Assembly (NCBI GenBank): GCA_038093515.1
Contig: JBBPSI010000050.1
Location: forward strand, 81,526 to 145,525
DNA: 64,000 nucleotides
DNA from: Butyriboletus loyo
Taxonomy: Eukaryota; Basidiomycota; Agaricomycetes; Boletales; Boletaceae
Direction of reading: 5' to 3'
Both the position numbers and the translations under genes were made by a program. A model generated the notes under the pieces. The model saw nothing but the letters and a program-made list of their open reading frames with translations. It made no database searches and had not been told where the DNA came from. Shown piece after piece: positions 22,568-34,020 of the stretch (positions are counted from its first letter, which is position 1; each line of letters starts with the position of its first letter).

Positions 22568-23860
22568 ATGCAGTGGATTGTGCCAGAACTGCCTGCAAGC
22601 GTGCCAACGACATATGTTGTCGCAGCCATCGTCGGCAGTGCACAGCTGTCCAAGCGTCCCAACGTCGAGCTTTCATTTGTGGAGGCCACGGCTGAAGTGA
22701 GACGTTTTCAGATTGTCACGTGCATCCTTCAGGGAGGCTTGCCCGACAGGATATTAATTTCGAATTCACGATGGGACTCGAGTTTCACGACAATCCCTAC
22801 CATATCACGGTGATCCGCTCGTCGAGATGAGATCGTCACGGCTTTCAATGAGATTTTTGATCTCAAAGATAATGGTAACTTGTCATCAAAAATAACAAGT
22901 TGTTTCATATAGGGTGGAAGAGTGTTCCAGCATCGAGGACTGTTCAATTGATTATATGCAGGGCTAGCAAGAGATCATTCGTCGGCTTTCACCGCGTATG
23001 TATCCCTTTTCATCGCCTGCCTGCGTTTCCGAGCCTTCATTGTAGGTCGTAATCCGGATTTCGTAGCACTCAACGTCCAAAACACCATTAATGCCATCGC
23101 AGGCGGTCTTTTTCCCAAAATGTCTGAAACAGTACGTTGCTGATGATTGACTGTCCACTGAGCTGTCTTCAGCTTCTTGACAGCCTAGCTGCCTGTTTCA
23201 TTACAAACGTCCCTAAGAGCATTAGGCGGGGTGTGGAGCATCTTCGTCCAATTATTGAGGAGTGACGGAATTACCCGAGCGAGCACGGGAAGGACCGGAC
23301 TGAGAAAGCTGTTGGTCGACCTTATTTGTAAGCGGCACCATGTTCTTTTTTTTGTTTGTAGTACGATTTTTTTTATCATGGATGATGGATGAAGGGGGTC
23401 CGGATGGGTTGAAGGCCTCATGAATCGCGTGCTATCAGTGAATTTCGCTGCTATCCATGTACGTGCCTTCTGCCGTCTCCAAGCGGCGACGTTCACCTCA
23501 TCCACTGCGTTACAGACATCATCCAACGTATCGATACTATCATAGAGAAGAAGGGATGGTCGAAAACATCGAGCAAGATGCATAAAGTCGACAGTTTCTT
23601 CGAGGAGAGTATACGCATGGAAAGCGTCGACATGTGTGAGTCACTTCACTCCCTTCTTTTTTCCGCACATCACCATTTCCCCCCCCAGCGGGTTTGGCGC
23701 GCAAGGCCAAAAAGGACATTATGTTCATAGACGTCCCAAAAGGCACTAGGCTCAATGCGGGCCTCGTAGCATCACACTTCGCTGATCGGCGTTGTACGAA
23801 AACCCAGAGGTGTTTAATCCGTTTAGATGGTGCATATTGATCACGAAAAAATCTGATTAC
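22568..23860 (+). pseudogene. Cytochrome P450 pseudogene, opposite strand to the intact copy
   Basis: The order of exons is kept: MQWIVPELPASVPTTYVVAA (exon 1) fused directly to VELSFVEATAE (exon 3) with exon 2 deleted, INFEFTMG...FHDNPYHITVIRS then a stop after a deletion, RDEIVTAFNEIFDLKDN, CRASKRSFVGF, RNPDFVALNV, a P-rich exon 7 stretch, exon 10 (EKKGWSKTSSKMHKVDSF) and a start of exon 11. No exon 12 or haem-binding segment follows. Several frameshifts and internal deletions make it non-functional. It is the only P450 copy here lying wholly on the plus strand. Confidence 0.85.
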
Positions 23861-24540
23861 TGATCTTTGTCAGGATACTATTTCCGAGGGTCCCGCATCT
23901 ATCATGAAGATGAGCCACGGCCGCCCTCGGCTCACCACGGTCAAGCCATCTACCATGGCGCAGAGGCAAAAGAACCATACGACAGGATTAGGTGAGTTCG
24001 CTTGCTTGCCTACGTCTCTCACCAATTAAAATGTACGTCGTCTTCGTAACGACGTACTAAGTAAGTGTTATGTGATGTTCTGCTCTCTGACATGTACTAA
24101 ATCCCCCCTGATAGAACAAGAATTATCTTGAAATCTAAGTTCGTACTCTATTCAAGTTGGTGAATATCTTTGGTCACCATCAGGATGCTCACCATCCCAG
24201 CGCAGAATAACATCTTCATCTTTCAGGCGGGGAGAGGTACTTCGATTCAACATGTCCAAATCGCACGGTGGGAGTGCGTCGGAACCGCAAGGGAATCGAT
24301 ACCCATCGACACTCCAAATCGTGCCGCACGTTTCGCCTTCGCAGCGATATCCCCACCAGCCGAGAGTGGTCCAGCATCGATAAGCTGTAAAAGTTCTGAT
24401 GTGGTCGCAACCAAGTAAACATCCTGGCGAGCTGAATCGTGATGCTGGAAGGTGACACAAACTCAAAGAACTGCACGATCAATGTCCACATACTTGCGAT
24501 TCTGGATAGTGTCTACGTGTATTGCATCAAATGACCCCGA
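23861..24540. other. No recognised gene
   Basis: A minus-strand frame at 24466-24152 (containing CWTTLGWWGYRCEGETCGTI) is open for 104 codons but resembles no family I know and has no copy elsewhere in the array. The rest is unassigned. It ends where the conserved 3' flank of the WD40 genes begins. Confidence 0.35.
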
Positions 24541-24772
24541 TCACTGCGTCGTATCGTGTGCACCTGAGCGAATACACACCATCCACGCAGGTAATCTGAG
24601 CGAAATGGTAGCATCACCTGATCCTTGCTGATGCTGGTCTACCGTAAGTATAACAATATAGGTCAAAGAAAAGTGATGCGCACTGTTACATAGACCCTCT
24701 CAACTGATGGTTGAGATGGATCGTGTTGTTGTTGTACCTAGTAGGACGTGAGTTGTTATGACGAGGTTCACA

Positions 24773-26621
24773 TCACGAGAAAAGACACACGGGGTCTGCT
24801 GTCCCTGGATCCGCCCCTGTATGCGAAGTATCTTGGTTCAGACGCTTGGGAACAGCGGCCTTGCGACGCGATTTATGCTGTAACGTGTGATAAGTCCCTG
24901 CATACGGATGCGAGGAACAACCAACCTTTGGCCTTGTGGGGTCTGTTGCAACCGAACGCTAAGATGATATGTGAGACACACCGCATCCGAAATGAGCAAC
25001 ACTTACTTTATCAGGTCGAGCGGCGGCCATCCTGGAAGGTCCTTCATTGGTGACATCCACCGATAAGCGAGGAGGTGATCGACGATCCGCAGGCTGGCGT
25101 GATTTTCCGGACCGTCGGTCAGGCTGATGTGCAGTGGCATCCTGATGATTCTTTCTCCGTAGCAACCTTTTGAATATCGAACGGCCATGGCGTGACCCGA
25201 CGGTATCGAGATTTCGCCCTGCAGATGTCGGTACCTCATCCTCCCGGGGATGGGCAGAAGAAGGGGACGGTGGCTGCAGCAGAGTCAACACACAGATAAG
25301 AGAAGAATGAAGTGATGACGAACCTCGTCAAAGTCAAATTGAGGGCCTGGAATGCTTGACGGCACCTCGACCTAGACCATCGTGAACACTCACTTCAAGG
25401 TTAAAACGAATAGACCCATACATCGAGGACATCATGATTTTGCTGTTGTACACGATGAGGTCAGCGCAACTGTTTTGGTGACCGAATGACAAACTCGTAC
25501 CGAATTTGAGTCAGGCGGTTGATTGTCATGGGCACCCGATGTCGAAGGTTGCTTGTCTTGCTCAGCAGTAGATGCCTAACATATATTTCATCAACATGGG
25601 GACTTATCCAACATGACAGGAGTAGAAAGGCACAAATACTTACATAGAAAGGTCCATACAGGTCTGGCAGAACGCCATTGAGATCATGTATTACAATTTT
25701 CCCATCATGTTGTCCAGTTGCGAGATAGCGGCTGTCTGCGGAGATGGCAACAGACCATGAATTTTCACTGACCTCGATGACAGGGTCAATCAGAGTCAGT
25801 GTTGATGTGTCCAGAAAGATGATTGAATGCTCTCCAAATGTAGCAATGAATTTTCCATTTGCGGCCAGAGCGAGAGAGTGGACATCCTTGTTGGCATCAG
25901 AGAGAATCGGTGATTCAGCAACTTGGGACCCAGTGGCGGTGTCGAAAGATCTGATTTTGTTGCCACGGCACACAGCAAAAAGTTGCTGATCGTTGGCTGA
26001 CCATGCGAGCGGAGTCCCCAGATAGAAGGGTGCCTGAGTCTGGATGAGGAGGAGCTCATCGCCATTGTGACTGTTGAAGATGCAGATGGAGCTCGCAGAC
26101 GTGGCAGTGGCAATGTGGCTGCCACTTGGGGAGAATTTGATTCTGGTGACCGCGTTGTCGTGTTTGAGCGGGCCAATGAGTCTCTTCCCACTTGTGATGC
26201 TCCAAATGCTTGCTTCATTTTTTGTAGTCCCAGTGGCAAATCTGGCCGAATCCGGGGAGACGTCGACCACATACACAGCCTTTCTGCCCTCCACCTCGAT
26301 GACTTTTTCATGCAGCTCTGCATCCCACACACTTGCACCCTCCTCAGTGCCGCACACAATCCATTTGTGATCCTCTGACGCAGAAATCGCGTTCAGCTCC
26401 ATTCCCGTTTGCTCTCCGACTTGTTGACCGTCCGCAAATCGCCATCGCCGAATCCCACCATTACCACTGCCTAAAACATGCTTTCCGTCGGGGTGGAACA
26501 CAACTGCGTATACATAGTCAGAGCGACCGGTGTCAAGTACTATCGTTTGGTCTTACTGAATTGTCAGCATAGACTCATTCACTCCATGAAGCTACTACGC
26601 ACCAGTATTTGTCGATGTCAT
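24773..26621 (-). CDS. WD40 beta-propeller protein, array copy W1
   Basis: Six exons, 26621-26603, 26551-25644, 25575-25501, 25371-25324, 25273-25007 and 24958-24773, give 500 aa in phase. Exon 1 encodes only MTSTNT and part of a codon. Exon 2 carries the propeller: FHPDGKHVLGSGNGGIRRWR, HKWIVCGTEEGASVWD, DSARFATGT, ASIWSITSGKRL, FSPSGSHIATATS, and DSRYLATGQHDGKIVIHDL. The tail is hydrophilic, with a small QPPDSNS exon, a GPQFDFDE exon, a Ser/Arg/Lys-rich exon and a terminal VCLFS. Propellers of this kind are protein-binding platforms; no enzymatic motif is visible. It is the leftmost of seven same-strand copies. Intron 1 must use an AAG acceptor (see W4). Function is unknown. Confidence 0.85.
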
Positions 26622-27170
26622 TCTCAGCAATGGCACAATTGTTGGTGTCGGAATGTCAAGGAGAAAAGGGTTTTGGTTTACTCGTGGTGCGCAAGTTGCT
26701 GTATAAACACGTTTCCTTGTTCTCAATATGGTAGGTGCCTCGTGTTTTTGGCGCTTTCTTACCCGCATCCCAGTTAGGTGACCTTGTTGCGACGACTACT
26801 CAACATCAGCGAAACCTGCCTTCTTTGCCCAGGACAGTCTGCAATCGCTCGTCATATCTCAGCTCAGGGACTCAATTTACGGAGTGTACAATTTCCGTTG
26901 GACCAATTGGCGACATATTGTGCACAAAGTATGTCTCATTCTCGAAATTCTGTTCGGCCAGAGGACGCACAAAATCCCAGTCTCCTCAGCCCCCTTCGAC
27001 GGTCTTATCTTATCCCTGACTGGTTCTGCCATCGATGATCCGTCGTTATTCAGTCTCAGGTGCCGCACCATGTTTGAGCAGACCCCTGCCACTTCCCCAG
27101 TAAACTTCCGCGACACCTATCGTATATTGACAATGCCCATCATAGCGAACTAAAATATGCAGGAAGGAGG
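26622..27170. repeat. Shared 5' flank of WD40 copies (type shared by W1, W5, W7)
   Basis: Sequence upstream of W1 that recurs upstream of W5 (50846-51290) and W7 (60119-60600). Landmarks are GTTGCTGTATAAACACGTTTCC, CGACGACTACTCAACATCAG, TGTACAATTTCCGTTGGACC and GAAATTCTGTTCGGCCAGAGG. It presumably holds the WD40 promoter. W2, W4 and W6 keep only the proximal portion and then diverge. Confidence 0.7.
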
Positions 27171-27179
27171 TAGATGGAA

Positions 27180-28700
27180 ATCAGAGTAGTGGCAGGTACT
27201 GAGGGACACGCATATATCACCAACTCTTTTGCCGACCAGCTTGGATGTTCGTACGTTGAGAATCGATCCAGGTAGGAAAGTGTAGGCAGGAGGGAATCCT
27301 ACTGAGCCTGGTCAATAAAAGATAGAACCAAAGAACCTGAACGAAGTTGCCTACAACGATCCATATGTGCTCGACGCTCTATCCACTCTTCCCCAACAAA
27401 CGATGACAGCGCCACCCTCTGTTCTATGATCTGCCTTTTTCGTAGACGAATCGATACACACGACCACGACGTGCGGGTTGCGTCATGGACCAGGGGGACA
27501 ACGGGGGACATGGACTTAACTTACGAGGGCTTCGGATCAGATGTTTGCCTCTTCCCACTGATCAGAGAGCAAGTCGCGTCGTCTTGTGGACCGCGTGTGC
27601 CCCGACTGAACCTAGAGTTATCGTGAAGTAAAAAGGGAGTGAGCACCAACGACTCGAAAAACCTGGCAAGCAACGCCAATGTGAATGCAAAGTCATTCAT
27701 CATGCCGGGATTCGAGAAGACGAAGGACATTGAATCCACATTTGCACACTGCGGGATACGTTCAACTTTGGGGAAGCTCACCCAAATGCCAAAGGGTGGA
27801 AGTTGGAGGCATCGACGTCGCAAGTGATTTTCAATCGCCGCTAGCATTGGGCTCGATGATGAACGGAAGGCTTCAACGCTTCAGTGACCTATGAGTTCGA
27901 CGTTTACAGTCTCTTGACTCGACTCATGGCTGGTTTTTTCATCCACTGGCATTCTTTGCCACGTCGGGCGGTTCGCTGGGCTTCCCTGTCCAATGCATTT
28001 CGTCGGCGTCCTCACCTTCACCCTCTGCACTGGCTCGCGACCCTCTGGCCTGGGTTCAAGTCGCGTCATTCGAGGACACTTGACATCGTATTACCAGGAC
28101 TGGCACCATTCGCTCTGTGACGCTTGCGGAACAAATGGGATGATGAGACGGACGGTTCGTTGGGATGGAATCGCAAATCCATACACCTCTTTTCGCACTC
28201 CATTGAGTTGGAACTTGTGCGCTGACCGTGCTCTGTTTGGCTCGGAACTTTCAGTCACAAAATAATGAAGATCGCACTCTAGGAAAGATCTTCGATAGCA
28301 TGCCCAGATATCCACAATGGATAGCTGCAGGACTTGGGGCCGCGTGGTCGCAGTTCGGCCATCAACATGTCTGGACATGACTTCGATGGTTCCATTTCAG
28401 TTTAGCAATGATCCTGCATGCCTCGCTCCACCTCAGCGTGCTCTTATCGCGAAATGTGGGTACGAGATGGTTGTTGCCCAGCATACGATGCAAATGGTTG
28501 GTGAGGAATGCCTTGGAGTGCAGCTCCAATGTCAGGTTTGGGAGCGGTGGTTGTGCGTATGGCGGAGGAGTGGGCGATCGTGTAGGTGATATGGGCGGCA
28601 TGGTGCCGATGGGCACGATGAGCATGCCTAGCATGGAGATATTCATGCCGCCCAGCCAATAGGCAAGAAGCTCTGTGACCTTCCCGAGAACCACCTCGGT
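27180..28700 (-). repeat. Unidentified coding-like block U, copy 1 (partners 34010-35500 and 45930-47500)
   Basis: This block recurs three times in the array. On the minus strand it contains exon-like stretches: DIWACYRRSFLECDLHYFVT and FAIPSQRTVRLIIPFVPQ (about 28378-28091), VERIPQCANVDSMSFVFSNP with MMNDFAFTLALLARFFES (about 27847-27640), then TRGPQDDATCSLISGKRQ ending at a donor at 27525, and EEWIERRAHMDRCRQLRSGS from an acceptor at 27434. Joining 27525 to 27434 keeps the frame through a split serine codon. I do not recognise the family, and no complete gene can be built. It may be a decayed gene duplicated with the WD40 unit. Confidence 0.5.
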
Positions 28701-29640
28701 CTATGGTGCCATCTTGTAGAGCTCATCTTAAGCAGGTGACGGGGACTGGGGCATATGGGTACCGCCTATCGATTGAATTATGGAAGTACTCCCAATACTG
28801 CCGCGAGCGCGTATGGCGGTTATCGTGCGTGGTCCGAACTAGGGCCCATCCGCACCCATACTCTTCAGGAATCCCTGCATCGCATCCATGCAAATTCCTA
28901 CATCCGGGTCGATCTCCATCGACACCACGCCCATCCTATCCTCCTCTCCTTCGCTAGCGTGTCCTCATCCTCTGCACCCCACCGTCCACCTAGGATGTCG
29001 TATCTCGCGCGTATCCTCCCTCAACCTCGCCTCCGACACTATCGCGTCATACGCCCTGGGTTATCATGGGGCTGGCCTGTCGCTGCAGCCGTACCTCCTT
29101 GCCTTGTCTCAGCGCAATGGGTGCGCACGGATCCTTCTTTCCCCCCTTTGTCTTCATTTTACTATCTGCGCCTTTATTCTCGTGGATCGACACCGCGATG
29201 TGTACATTCTCGCCGCGATGGCGCTCGCCAGTCACTCATTTAATAATCCTATTTTCCTGAATGTCTCCCAGCATTACTTCGCACCACTTTAAATATCCCC
29301 GACCCAGTTGTCTCGCTTGCTTCTTCCTTTCACTCACTTATTTTTCTGATGTTCTTTTCCTTGCTAAGCTTGCATCATGACCCTGGCGCTGGCATCGGGT
29401 TTGGGACACCCTCTTGTTCCTTTGCTTCGATCATCAGAAGTGCGATGAGGAACTCGCCTGAACTATCAGCACCATCTACCTAGCACGAGAAACGACCTGT
29501 CGAGCATGTAAATTCTTCCGTCATTGAGGAGAATGAAGCCCAACGAAAGACCTCTATGTGTACAGACTCCATTCAGTGAACACCCCAGCGAGCTCAATCA
29601 TGGATGGGCTTATCAGTGGTTATACTGACACGAAGTCAAA
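28700..29640. repeat. Array block R2/R1, copy 1 (partners 35500-36300, 47500-48310, 56000-56600)
   Basis: Repeated spacer with landmarks CCCAATACTGCCGCGAGCG, ATGTCGTATCTCGCGCG, TTGCATCATGACCCTGGCG and GAGAAACGACCTGTCGAGCATG. A plus-strand Gly/Met-rich stretch just before it (GDMGGMVPMGTMSMPSME, near 28600) and a SER/ALA/GLY stretch (NYGSTPNTAASAYGGYRAWS) look protein-coding. Their frames are not kept between copies, so I call it repeat, not gene. Confidence 0.55.
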
Positions 29641-29858
29641 AACACTACATATTCGATGTCCATAGGCTTGCCATTCAGAGTATTGTACACGTGTATTGCA
29701 GTCAATCACCTGGATCACTGCGGCTCATCGTGTGAACCTGAGCGAAAACACAACATCCATGCAGGTAATCTGAACGCAATGGTAGCATGGCCTGATCCTT
29801 GCTGATGCTGATCCACTGTGAGTCTAACGATTTAAACCAAATGAAATCATGCGCACCA
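29641..29858. repeat. Conserved 3' flank of the WD40 genes
   Basis: Immediately 3' of W2 and present 3' of every copy (about 24550, 29700, 37650, 41270, 48730, 53080, 58090). Landmarks are GTGTACCTGAGCGAATACACAACATCCAT and GCCTGATCCTTCTTGATGCTG. It marks the left edge of the duplicated WD40 unit and presumably holds the 3' UTR and poly(A) region. Confidence 0.7.
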
Positions 29859-31816
29859 TTACATAAACCCCCACGACGGAGGGTTCAGAGGGATTATTCT
29901 CTTGTTGCACCTAGTAGGACGTGAGCTGTCACGACAAGGTCCACACCACGAGAAAAAACACACATGGTCTGCTGTCCCTGGATCCGCCGCACTTTCACTT
30001 TGTCCGCTGTGTGAAGCATCTTGGTTGGGACGGTTGGGAACAGCGGCCTTGCGACGCGATTTACGCTTTGACTGTGACATGTGATAAGTCCCTGCATACA
30101 GATCCGAAGAACAACCAACCTTTGGCCTTGTGGGGTTTGTTGCAACCGAACGCTAAGACGATATGTGAGACACACCGCATCTGAAATGGGCAACACTTAC
30201 TTTATCAGGTCGAGCTGCGGCCATCCTGGAAGGTCCTTCATTGGTGACATCCACCGATGAGCGAGGAGGTGATCGACCATCCGCAGGCTGGCGTGATTTT
30301 CCGGGGTGTTGGTCAAGGTGATGTGAAGTGGCATCTTGGTGGGTCTTCCTCCGTAGCAACCATTTCAATATCGAGCGACCATGGCGTGACCCAACAGTGT
30401 CGAGATTTCGCTCCACACGTGTCAGTACCTCATCCTCCCGGGGATGGGCAGAAGGGGACGGTGGCTGCAGCGGAGTCAACACACGGACAAAAGACGAATG
30501 AGTGGTGACGAACCTCGTCAAAGTCGAATTGAGGACCTGGCGTGCTTGATGGCACCTCAACCTATAGCATCGTGAACACTCACTTCGAGGTTACAACGAA
30601 TGAAATCATACATCAAGGACATCACGATCTTGCTATTATATGTACACGATGTAGTCAGCGCAACTGTTTTGGTGATGGAATGACAAACTCGTACCGAATT
30701 TGGGTTAGGCGGTTGATTGTCATGGGCACCCGATGTCGAAGGTTGCTTGTCTTGCTCACCAGTAGATGCCTAACATATTCTGTCAACATGGGAGCTTGTC
30801 CAACATGACAGGAGTAGAAAGGCACCAGTACTTACATGGAAAGGTCCATACAAGCTTGGCAGAATGTTGCTGAGATCATGCATCACAATTTTCCCGTCAA
30901 CTCGTCCAGTCGCGAGATAGCGGCTGTCTGGGGAGATGGCAATGGACCGTAATATTTTACTGTCCTCAATGACAGGGCTGATCTGAGTCAGTGTTGATGT
31001 ATCGAGGAACAAAATTGAATGCTGTATGAATGCAGCAATGAATTTGCCATTTGCGGCTAGAGCAAGAGAGAAGATGTTGCCCTGGTCATCATGGAGAATA
31101 GGCGATTCAGCGACTTGGGACCCAGTGGAGGTGTCGAAAGACCTGATTTTGTAGTCACAGGATGTGGCAAGAATCTGTTGATCATCAGCTGACCACGCGA
31201 GCGGAGTGGTCACCCCCCCAGATGTCTCAGTCTGGATGATGAGGAGCTGCTCGCCATTGTGACTGTTGAAAATGCGGATGGAGTTGTTATATGTAGCAGT
31301 GGCGATGTGGTCGCCATTCCGAGAGAATTTGATTCCGGTGACCAGGTCGTCGTGTTTGAGTGGGCCAACAAGTCTCTGCCCACTTGTGAGACTCCAAATG
31401 CTTGCTTCCCTCAGGTTTGTAGTCCCAGTGGCAAACCTGGCCGAGTCTGGGGAGACGTCGACCGCGAACATGTCATTGCTGTCCTCCACGTCCACGACTT
31501 TTTCGTGCAGCTCCGCATCCCACACACTTGCACCCTCCTCAGTGCCGCACACGATCCATTTGTGATCTTTTGACACAGAAATCGCACGCAGCTTCCTTCC
31601 CGTTTGCTGTCCGACCTCTTGGCCGTCTGCAAGTCGCCATCGTCGAATCCCACCATCACCTCCGCCTAAAACATGCTTTCCGTCGGGGTGGAACGCAACT
31701 GCGTATACATAACCATCGTGGCCGGTGTCAAGTACCATCGTTTGGTCTTACTGAATTGTCAGCATATACTCATGCACTCCTTGAAGCTGCCACGCACCGG
31801 TATTCGTCGACGACAT
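29859..31816 (-). CDS. WD40 beta-propeller protein, array copy W2
   Basis: Exons 31816-31798, 31746-30836, 30769-30695, 30561-30514, 30464-30201 and 30152-29859 give 536 aa. The N-terminus rebuilds as MSSTNTDQTMVLDTGHDGYV, followed by propeller blades with FHPDGKHVLGGGDGGIRRWR, ASIWSLTSGQRL and DSRYLATGRVDGKIVMHDL. The final exon reads through the position where W1 stops (TCG TGG instead of TCG TGA) and adds WCGPCRDSSRPTRCNKR and a hydrophobic-basic end, 36 residues more than W1. Structure and neighbours are otherwise as in W1. A P450 pseudogene lies upstream. Function is unknown. Confidence 0.85.
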
Positions 31817-32439
31817 TCCCACCGATGGCAATTGTTGGTGTCGAAATGTCAAGCAGCAACGCGTTTCGGTTTACTCGTGGTGCGCAGTTGCTGTATAAAC
31901 ACGTTTCCTTATTCTCAATATGGTCTCTTTACCCAGGTGCCTTGTGCCTTGCGCGCTTTCTTACTCGATCCCAGTTGGGTGACCTCGTGAGGTAAACAAA
32001 CAACATCGGCGAAACTTGCCTTCATTGCCAAGGGCAGTCTGCGATTGCTCGTCATATCTCGGCTGCAGGACTTGGTTTACAGAGTGTACAGTTCGTTCCC
32101 GAAATTCTCCAGAGCCAGAGGACGCACAAAAGAAATGACAGGAAATGTGCATCGACTCTGCCTATCGTCCACAGTCTAACAAGAACGCTGCCGCCGCGCC
32201 TACGCCGAGTCTTTATACTTTGTAAATCTGGGTTTCAAGTCCAGACAAAATTACCCCTAGGATACAGCCGGTACCCTGATCGGTGCCCGGCCAATTGAAT
32301 TCAGGCCCGGCTCGAGGGTAAGCACAAGTGGATCCCTGATCGGACTACAACCGGACGTGATCACTGGCCTCGATGATATGGGCTCTATAGATATAAATTG
32401 AAACCCTACAATATCAGACATCCACTGTATATCGACAAC
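31817..32439. repeat. 5' flank of W2 and shared spacer
   Basis: Contains the WD40 upstream region (GTATAAACACGTTTCC near 31894) and then a segment matching 60795-60935 (CACAGTCTAACAAGAACGCTG and GTTTCAAGTCCAGACAAAAT). It joins the 3' flank of the P450 pseudogene, including CAATATCAGACATCCACTGTAT. No gene is seen. Confidence 0.5.
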
Positions 32440-34020
32440 GTCCACTCCCGTCCTAGCGAGTCCACTTTCTGAACATCACTTTAGCCATGGAGTCGGGTGT
32501 GATCGCAGACCTGATGTGCATGCTCCGTGGACGAGTTGTATTCTCCTCTACCTTGGTAGCGTACGTCGTAACGATACAACACCGCCTCGAGCCCAGTTGC
32601 GGCATATAATCAACCAGGACTCGCGAAGAAGAAAATCAGTACAGGTGTGAATGGCGATTGGCCCTGACAGACGAGTGCACCACGCGCGTCGACCGTGTCC
32701 TTTCGCGGAAAGTGACAACAAATTGATGCTTCGTGCCGTCCTCATCGTCTTCATCCATGTTTGCAAACCAGACTGGATCAAACACCTCTGGGTTTTCGTA
32801 CAATGTGTCATCGTAATGCAACGTTGAGGCCTGTAATCACCCTAGTGTCTTTCGGGATCAATGTCCCGTCGGAGAACGTGACGGCCTTTTTAGCCTCGCG
32901 TATCGAGCCCACTAGAGTATAGATTTAGACATGTATTGACAGCGTGATGTGCAGAAAAGAGGGGGGGGGGAAAGTGACTGACGAATGCTGATGCTGATGC
33001 TTTCCATGTGTATGCTCCCCTTGAGGAAACTGTCGACTGTGCGCATCTTGCCCACGGACGTTTTCGGCCATCCCTCTTTCTCGACGATAACATCCACTTC
33101 TTTGCGGAGGGGCTGCACATAGTGAGCGTTCACCGCTAGGTTGTAGAACACATTTGTGAAGACCTAAAGTGCGAGCATGACCAAACGACCAAGACAGGGC
33201 CACAAAGTCACACGTACGTTGGATGATGTCTGTAACGCAATGGATGAAGTGAACGTCGCACACCAGGCACGCAACGTGAATGCTATTAGCACGCGGTTCG
33301 TCAAGGTCTCAATCGTGGTGTTTGGGCCCTTTTCGTCCGTCGCCTATAGGCTGTGGTAGGAATTCGTTCCACAAAGAGAAAAAAACAGGGTGGACATAGT
33401 GCCGCCCCCACATAAGGCTGACGCGGGTTCTCAGCCCAGTCCTTCCCGTACTCGTTCAGGTATTTTCGTCGCTCCTCAATGATTGGACAAAGATGCCCCC
33501 ACACCCCGCCTAGTGACGTTTGTGACAAAACGGGCAGCTAGACTATCAAGAATCTGAGGACAGTTCCGTGGACAGCCACTCATCAACGACGTACGGTTTC
33601 AGAGATTTCGGGAAAAGCCCGATGACAACACTGTGTGTGGCAGCATCAATAGTATACTGGGTATCGAGAGCCAAGAAATCTGGATTGCGACCTACAATGA
33701 AGGCTCGAAAACGCAAGCAGGAAAGAAAGGGAATCATACAGAGCGGAATGATCTGTTGCTAACCCTGCATATGATCTGTTGAACAGTCCTCAACACTGCC
33801 ATCCAATATGAGTGACTTGTTACTTCCGATAACAGGAAACATGTTACCATTGTTTTTGAGGTCAAAACTTCGTCGAAAGCCTTGATAATCTCGTCCCGCA
33901 ACTCGGAATTGACATCCCAATATTACGAGTGAGTTGTGGGCGTATCACTCTGACGTGGTAAGGATTGTTCAGAACGTCAGACCCCATCGCGAATTCGAAC
34001 ATTATGTCCTGTCTATAATA
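32440..34020 (-). pseudogene. Cytochrome P450 pseudogene, array copy
   Basis: Exons 4 to 12 of the P450 are recognisable in order on the minus strand: exon 4 (33,890-34,020), exon 6 (RNPDFLALDTQYTIDAATHS, near 33,690), exon 7 (RKYLNEYGKDWAENP, near 33,450), exon 10 (NAHYVQPLRKEVDVIVEKEG, near 33,100), exon 11 (DTLYENPEVFDPVWFANMDE, near 32,790) and a degraded exon 12. Frameshifts and a damaged haem-binding segment make it non-functional. Exons 1-3 are missing, and block U abuts exon 4 instead. It sits upstream of W2 and is the counterpart of the copy at 44386-45945. Confidence 0.85.

Noticed and set aside
24152..24466. Trp/Cys-rich minus-strand frame considered as a lectin-like domain.
   Set aside because: The motif pattern of ricin-type or other known lectin repeats could not be matched.
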